In this document: in pieces, positions 59,356 through 64,000 of the stretch | Position numbering within the stretch: the stretch's first letter is position 1 | Layout: each line of letters opens with the position of its first letter | NCBI GenBank assembly: GCA_050157065.1 | Contig: CP189573.1 | Direction: 5' to 3' (one strand) | Source: Avipropionibacterium sp050157065 | GTDB taxonomy: Bacteria; Actinomycetota; Actinomycetes; Propionibacteriales; Propionibacteriaceae | Length of the DNA: 64,000 nucleotides | The notes under the pieces: generated by a model | What the model saw: the letters and a program-made list of their open reading frames with translations, nothing else | What the model was told of the DNA's origin: nothing | Databases searched by the model: none | Translations under genes and position numbers: made by a program

Positions 59356-60573
59356 GTGAAGATCGGCGTCGTTGGTTGTGGCCAGTTTGCGGGCAGTTTT
59401 GCCCGACTGTGGAACCTCCACCCTGACACCGAGGCGGTGTTCGTCACCGACCTGATCCCGGAGCGGGCGACCGCGCTGGCGGAGAAGGAGGGGTTCGCCG
59501 GGACGATGGCCGACTTCGAGGAGATGGTGAACTCCGACGTCGACGCCATCGCGCTGATGACCCAGCGGTGGACCCACGGCAGCCTCGCCATCGAGGCGCT
59601 GCGCGCCGGCAAGCACGTCTACTCGGCGGTGCCGATGGCGACCACCCGCGACGAGGTCGCCGGCATCATCGACGCCGTCACCGAGACCGGCAAGGTCTAC
59701 ATGATGGGGGAGACCCACTACTACTACCCGGTGGCGGTGTGGGCCCGGCAGGCCCAGGCCGAGGGCCGCTTCGGTCGGCTGTTCTACGCCGAGGGCGACT
59801 ACGTGCACGACATGGACCACGGCTTCTACAAGGCCTACCAGTTCTCCGGCGGCGAGAACTGGAAGGCGACCGCCTCGTACCCGCCGATGCTGTACCCGAC
59901 CCACGCCGTCGGCGGTGTGATGGCCGCCTGGGACACCCACGTCGTGTCGGCGTCCGCGCTCGGGTCGGTCGACGACCGCGGCGACGGGGTGTTCGACCGT
60001 GAGGTGTCGATGTTCGACAACGACTTCTCCAACATGTCGGCGCTGTTCGAGACCGCCGACAACGGGATGATCCGGACCAACGAGTTCCGCCGCGTCGGGG
60101 TGTCGTACGAGATGAACGAGTCGTCATTCCGCTACTTCGGCACCGAGGGGGTGCTCGAGCAGGGCATGACCGCCAGCCGGTTCGCCACCCGCTCCGAGGG
60201 CCTCGACATCACCGAACAGTTGCGGACCAAGGCCGCCGACCTGGCCGACAGTGCGCTGGAGGGCCTGGACCCCGCGTTGGTGGAGAGCTTCGCCTCCGGC
60301 TGCGCCCCGGTGCAGGACCGGTCGCGGTTGCCGCAGGAGTACGACGGCGTCCACAACGGGCACCTCGGGTCGCACCACTTCCTGGCCGATGACTTCATCC
60401 GGGCGGTGGGTGCCGGCCAGCAGCCGCCGGTCAACGCATGGAAGGCGGCCCGGATCAACCTGCCCGGGATCGTCGCCTGGGACTCGGCCCGCCAAGGTGG
60501 CGCCCGGCTGCCCGTCCCCGACCACGGGGACTGCCCGCTGCCGATCGTCGACACCACCAGCCCGCGCCGCTGA
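59356..60573 (+). CDS. Gfo/Idh/MocA family oxidoreductase
   Basis: A 405-residue NAD(P)-dependent dehydrogenase. The Rossmann motif KIGVVGCGQFAGSFARLW opens the protein, the AGKHVYSAVPMA segment corresponds to the EKP motif (here lacking the Lys), and YPTHAVGGVMAAW holds the catalytic His of the DxxxH region. Members oxidise sugars, sugar acids or inositols. The GTG at 59356 follows AGGAAGAGG. The substituted EKP motif is noteworthy, since its Lys is usually catalytic. The DUF4838 gene on the same strand lies 1.9 kb downstream. Confidence 0.85.
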   Translation: MKIGVVGCGQFAGSFARLWNLHPDTEAVFVTDLIPERATALAEKEGFAGTMADFEEMVNSDVDAIALMTQRWTHGSLAIEALRAGKHVYSAVPMATTRDEVAGIIDAVTETGKVYMMGETHYYYPVAVWARQAQAEGRFGRLFYAEGDYVHDMDHGFYKAYQFSGGENWKATASYPPMLYPTHAVGGVMAAWDTHVVSASALGSVDDRGDGVFDREVSMFDNDFSNMSALFETADNGMIRTNEFRRVGVSYEMNESSFRYFGTEGVLEQGMTASRFATRSEGLDITEQLRTKAADLADSALEGLDPALVESFASGCAPVQDRSRLPQEYDGVHNGHLGSHHFLADDFIRAVGAGQQPPVNAWKAARINLPGIVAWDSARQGGARLPVPDHGDCPLPIVDTTSPRR

Positions 60574-60647
60574 CACCGGGCCTCGGGGTCTGATCGGCTC
60601 TGATCGGGTCAGATCGGGTCCGCCGAAGGCCCGATCGTGGCCGGGGC

Positions 60648-60726
60648 GTCGCGGAAGAGGGCGCTGTGGTGACACACGTGGAGCTCACGTCCACCGACGT
60701 CGCTGTGGCGCCCCTTCTTACGACGA
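60648..60726. repeat. Dispersed palindromic repeat, copy C
   Basis: AGGGCGCTGTGGTGACACAC pairs partly with the mirrored ACGTCGCTGTGGCGCCCCTT across GTGGAGCTCACGTCCAC. It lies between the convergent oxidoreductase and membrane protein genes and could act as a bidirectional terminator. Confidence 0.7.
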
Positions 60727-60768
60727 CCCCCCCGGCCGGGGCCCGCCTGGCACCCGCGTGAGCGGGGT

Positions 60769-62436
60769 TCAGCGGCGCGGACAGAGCGTCAGCACGTTGT
60801 GGACCTGGGCGTTCTCGCAGTCGAAGTTGCGCTCGATCTGCGCGATCACCTCGGGGGGCTGGCGGTCCGGGTTGAGGTAGCTCTTGTCCCACACCAGGTA
60901 CTCGTTGCGGGGATCGTCCAGGCACGCCCGGTTGTGGGCGTAGGTCTCGGTCGTCAGCACCGGCGGCTCCCACTCACCGCGCTGTACGAACACGTTCGTC
61001 GGGAACTGGCAGAAGGTGGGGTTGCCGACCGCGAAGACCTGGTCACCGAAGGCCAGGTAGAGCACCGGGGTCTCCGGACCGATCTCCTCCCGGATCCGTT
61101 CGCCGGCCCCGAACAGGCCGATGTTCTCCGACAGCGAGAAGTTGGTGGAGAACTGTCGGGACGGCTCGACCGTCACCGACCACGGGGCCCACGGCAGCGA
61201 GATCGGCACCAGGCAGATCACCCCGACCAAGGTCGCCAGCGCCGACAACCGCCGGGTGGCCCGGTCCGGGAAGGCGTGGATCCGCCGCCGTTGCACCATC
61301 ACGCCGACCACCGCGTACGCCACCCACAGCCCGACCAGCGGCCACAGCAACGACACCCGGGTCGGCGGGTCGAGGGTGAACACCACCAACGCGCCGACCG
61401 CACCGCCCAAGGCGTACTGCGCCAACCACGAGCCGCCGCGCCGCAACCCCATCACCAGCGCGATCGACGCGACGACCGGGAAGGAGGCCAGGTGGTACGG
61501 GAAGTACTGCTGCTGGGCCACGACCGGTAGCCATGCCAGCACCAACGACCCGATCACCAGCACCTTCTCGCCGCGGGTCGCCCGGACCAGACAGGCCGGG
61601 ATCAGCGCGAACGCGGGCCACATGATCAACGCGTTGCCGAGCAGTTCGAAGGTGAGACTGACGTGGTCGTACAGCGGTCGGCGGGGCTGCATCTGCGAGC
61701 CGTCCAGCAGCCACTGGATCTCCCACGGCCACACCACGGCGAGCGCGACCAGCCAGGTGATCCCGGCGACCGTCGCCGAGATCGTCGCGACCACGAACCG
61801 TCGGCGTTGCCACGGACCCCGTTCGTCGAGCACCAGCAGGGCCAGCAACCCGATGAGGGCGATCGGCAACGAGACGAACTTGATCACCGAGGCGGTGGCC
61901 AGCAGCACCCCACCCAGGATCGGCCCGACCGGCCGACGGAGCAGCGCGATCCCGGTGCCGGCGAGGGTGAGCACGATGGCCAGCCAGTCGGGTTCCCAGG
62001 CGATGCCCGTACTGCACAGCAACAGGCCGCCGAGGGCGGCGGCGCTCACCGGCGAGGCGAGCCGCCGGGCCCGCGAGCGCAGCCCGAACCAGAGCGCGGC
62101 AGCAGCGAGCCCACTGACCACGATCGCCTGCACCCGGACGACCATCTCGAACGCCACCCGGTCACCGCCGGTCGCCAGCCACGCCGGCCGGAACAGCCCT
62201 TCGGTGATGAATCGGTGCATCAACGGCCGGTGGCTGAACGTCTGGCTCACCGGGTACACCGAGGTGAAGTGGGTGCCCGCCTCGTACCGGATGTCGTTGG
62301 CGAGCGGAGCCGGCACGGTCAGCAGGACGGCGAGCACGAGGAGCGCGAGCACGATCCACGGGTACGGGTTCCGCCACCACTGGGCCGCCAGCTCCGCCGG
62401 CGCGGGCCGAGGTCGTACGGTGTTGCTGCTGTCCAC
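60769..62436 (-). CDS. Polytopic membrane protein, possible GT-C glycosyltransferase
   Basis: A 555-residue protein with about 10-11 membrane spans and a C-terminal extracytoplasmic domain of about 140 residues that contains four cysteines (NPTFCQFP, NRACLDD, FDCENAQ, TLCPRR). The first loop reads PLANDIRYEAGTHFTSVYPV, and STGIAWEPDWLAIVLTLAG carries acidic residues, both consistent with a GT-C-like enzyme, but no family is securely recognised. The start at 62436 is divergent from the DUF4838 gene 17 bp away. Confidence 0.65.
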   Translation of the reverse strand: MDSSNTVRPRPAPAELAAQWWRNPYPWIVLALLVLAVLLTVPAPLANDIRYEAGTHFTSVYPVSQTFSHRPLMHRFITEGLFRPAWLATGGDRVAFEMVVRVQAIVVSGLAAAALWFGLRSRARRLASPVSAAALGGLLLCSTGIAWEPDWLAIVLTLAGTGIALLRRPVGPILGGVLLATASVIKFVSLPIALIGLLALLVLDERGPWQRRRFVVATISATVAGITWLVALAVVWPWEIQWLLDGSQMQPRRPLYDHVSLTFELLGNALIMWPAFALIPACLVRATRGEKVLVIGSLVLAWLPVVAQQQYFPYHLASFPVVASIALVMGLRRGGSWLAQYALGGAVGALVVFTLDPPTRVSLLWPLVGLWVAYAVVGVMVQRRRIHAFPDRATRRLSALATLVGVICLVPISLPWAPWSVTVEPSRQFSTNFSLSENIGLFGAGERIREEIGPETPVLYLAFGDQVFAVGNPTFCQFPTNVFVQRGEWEPPVLTTETYAHNRACLDDPRNEYLVWDKSYLNPDRQPPEVIAQIERNFDCENAQVHNVLTLCPRR

Positions 62437-62453
62437 AGCGAGAACGTACCAAC

Positions 62454-64000
62454 GTGGGGGAGAAGATCATCACCGAATCCAGCGAGGCCGTGGGGATGCC
62501 CGGCGCAGTGCAGTGGCGAGCCGGAGCGACCTGGCTGGTGCGGTTCGACGGCGAGGCGACGCCCACCCTCGACCTCGCGGCCGACGAACTCGCCACCTTT
62601 GCGCGGACGAGTTGCGGGGTGCGGGTGGTGCGTGAGCCGGCGGCCGCCGGCGCCGGCGTGGCGGGGACGATCCGGTTCGGTCAGGCCGACATCCCCGGGT
62701 ACCGGGTCGACGTGGGTACGGGTGAGTCGGGTCCGGGTGAGGTCACGTTCTGCGGGGCGAACGCGGTCAGCATCCTGTACGCGGTGTACGCCTTCGCCGA
62801 GGAGCACCTGGGGTACTGCTTCTTCGAGCCGGGTCGTGATCGGTGCCACCCGGTCGGTGACGTGGCCTGGCCGGCCGGCACCGTCACCTCCGGTGCGCCC
62901 GTGCTGCGGTCCCGGGGCTTCATCCAGGAGTACCCACCGGACGCGCGGAGCCGGCAGCTGGCCGACTGGATGGCTCGCAACCGGATGAACCAGCTGCTGA
63001 CGTGGATGGAGCACTACGACCAGTACGACCCGGAGCTGATCGACCACTTCGCCGTCCGGGGCGTCGAGATCGAGTCCGGCCACCACAACTTCGAGTACCT
63101 GGTCCCGCTCGCCGAGCACTACGACGAGCACCCCGAGTACTTCGCCGAGATCGGTGGCCACCGGGTGGGTCCCGACAGTGGTGACGAGAAGCTGTTGCTG
63201 TCGAAGCAGATCTGCGCCACCAACCCCGACGTACGGCAGCTGCTCGCCGAGCAACTTCTCGGCTACGCCGCCGAGCACCCCGAGGTGACGACCCTGTCGT
63301 TGGTGCCCAACGACGGCTTCGGATGGTGTGAGTGCGAGGCCTGTACGGCGTTGGTGGGCGATCAGGTGCCGGGTCGCTGGGAGACCGTCGCCGCCCACGT
63401 CCACCAGTCCCAGGGTCTCTACCACGACCTCGTGTCCGACGTCGCCGATCGGGTCACCCGGCAGCGGCCCGACCTCAAGATCAGCTTCTTCGCCTACGTC
63501 AACTACCTGTACCCCGCACCCGGGTTCGTGGTGGACGAGCGGCTGATCGCGTACGTGGCGTTCTACTGGCGCTGCATCAACCACGACCTGGGCGACGCCG
63601 GGTGTCCGACCAACGCCGCGTACGTGGCGGCGCTGGCCGAGTGGGGTGCCGCCGACCGGGGTGGGCAGGTGAACGTCTACGAGTACTACATGGGCGTCAA
63701 CCTGTACCTGTCGCTGCCGATGGTCCACCACACGCGGCTGGCCGATGAGGTGCAGCTGATCACCGAGCGGGGTGGCGACGGGGTGCTGACCCAGTTCTCC
63801 CTCGACCACTGGGCGGCGTACGGACTCAACTACTACGCGTTCGCCCGCGCCGCGTGGGGCGAGAGCGCCGACGAGGTGCTCCCACGTTGGTCGGACCACC
63901 TGTTCGGCCGGGGTGGCGGTGCGACGGCCGCCGCGGACTTCCTGTCCGCACTGGACACCCTGCAGCGCGATCCGGCCGGGGAGCCCGACCGGGGTGGTGT
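62454..64000 (+). CDS. DUF4838 domain-containing protein, 5' part
   Basis: At least 515 residues, continuing past the right edge. After an N-terminal domain resembling the alpha-glucuronidase/GH67-type or GH20-type N-terminal fold (TFCGANAVSILYAVYAFAEE, GYCFFEPG) comes the DUF4838 barrel with SLVPNDGFGWCECEACTALV and SFFAYVNYLYPAP. Such proteins are predicted glycosidases or uronidases. No signal peptide is visible. GTG 62454 or ATG 62496 may start it. It fits the polysaccharide theme of the window's left end. Confidence 0.75.
   Translation, partial: MGEKIITESSEAVGMPGAVQWRAGATWLVRFDGEATPTLDLAADELATFARTSCGVRVVREPAAAGAGVAGTIRFGQADIPGYRVDVGTGESGPGEVTFCGANAVSILYAVYAFAEEHLGYCFFEPGRDRCHPVGDVAWPAGTVTSGAPVLRSRGFIQEYPPDARSRQLADWMARNRMNQLLTWMEHYDQYDPELIDHFAVRGVEIESGHHNFEYLVPLAEHYDEHPEYFAEIGGHRVGPDSGDEKLLLSKQICATNPDVRQLLAEQLLGYAAEHPEVTTLSLVPNDGFGWCECEACTALVGDQVPGRWETVAAHVHQSQGLYHDLVSDVADRVTRQRPDLKISFFAYVNYLYPAPGFVVDERLIAYVAFYWRCINHDLGDAGCPTNAAYVAALAEWGAADRGGQVNVYEYYMGVNLYLSLPMVHHTRLADEVQLITERGGDGVLTQFSLDHWAAYGLNYYAFARAAWGESADEVLPRWSDHLFGRGGGATAAADFLSALDTLQRDPAGEPDRGG

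Overview
The window is a high-GC, gene-dense actinobacterial chromosome segment. Tat signal peptides, a DUF5318 gene next to a class A penicillin-binding protein, a FemX-type protein, membrane mannosyltransferase-like proteins, GTG/TTG starts and ATGA stop/start overlaps all fit this. Gene content is compatible with Propionibacteriales, but no rRNA or marker gene is present, so lineage is inference. No tRNA, rRNA, CRISPR array or intact prophage was seen.

Layout. (1) 1-6.1 kb, minus strand: two probable transcription units for carbohydrate catabolism, namely DUF4091 protein > Tat-exported glycoside-hydrolase-like protein > SMP-30 lactonase, then SDR > PHP-domain protein. Each is preceded by a similar LacI-type operator. 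(2) 6.2-7.7 kb: relics of an IS3-type transposase, HsdM and a recombinase, then an intact RelE/HigA-type toxin-antitoxin pair. (3) 7.95-11.6 kb: a large Tat-exported heparinase II/III-like lyase. (4) 12-21.7 kb: small regulator/enzyme modules (three TetR, ArsR, MarR), several with clear palindromic operators, plus zwf. (5) 21.7-23.4 kb: a lone ABC solute-binding lipoprotein.

(6) 23.5-34.1 kb is the accessory region of most interest. It holds three ECF sigma factors with SnoaL-like C-terminal extensions (ECF41/SigJ type) within 3.5 kb. They are interleaved with two paralogous DoxX proteins, an AhpD-like carboxymuconolactone decarboxylase, an SDR, a truncated epimerase, an NDH-2-like flavoprotein, and an FMN reductase/TetR/MFS module. 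Four promoters of form TGTCACA-N16-CGTC (with single-site variants) precede DoxX-1, the ECF41 gene, the decarboxylase and the SDR, which reads as an autoregulated redox regulon. Frameshifted sdhC fragments in direct orientation, a 52-bp inverted repeat and a possible Tn3-type relic suggest the region was assembled by recombination.

(7) 34-47.4 kb, mostly core: amtB, DUF5318-ponA, GT87 and PIG-V-like membrane glycosyltransferases, a zinc-ribbon HtrA-like pseudoprotease, SulP transporter, alanine-racemase-like protein and FemX. (8) 47.5-53.7 kb: a complete oligopeptide-type ABC importer operon. (9) 53.9-57.4 kb: an AGPS-like FAD oxidase, a PlsC acyltransferase and an SDR, possibly an ether-lipid cassette. 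(10) 57.5-64 kb: a 31-bp tandem repeat, endonuclease IV, a DUF4190 protein, a Gfo/Idh/MocA oxidoreductase, a multi-pass membrane protein and the 5' part of a DUF4838 gene. A roughly 70-bp palindromic repeat occurs near 21.0, 36.5 and 60.7 kb.

The sugar-related genes (DUF4091, GHL-like, SMP-30, PHP, heparinase, Gfo/Idh, DUF4838, binding lipoproteins) suggest a life of degrading complex, probably uronic-acid-containing polysaccharides.
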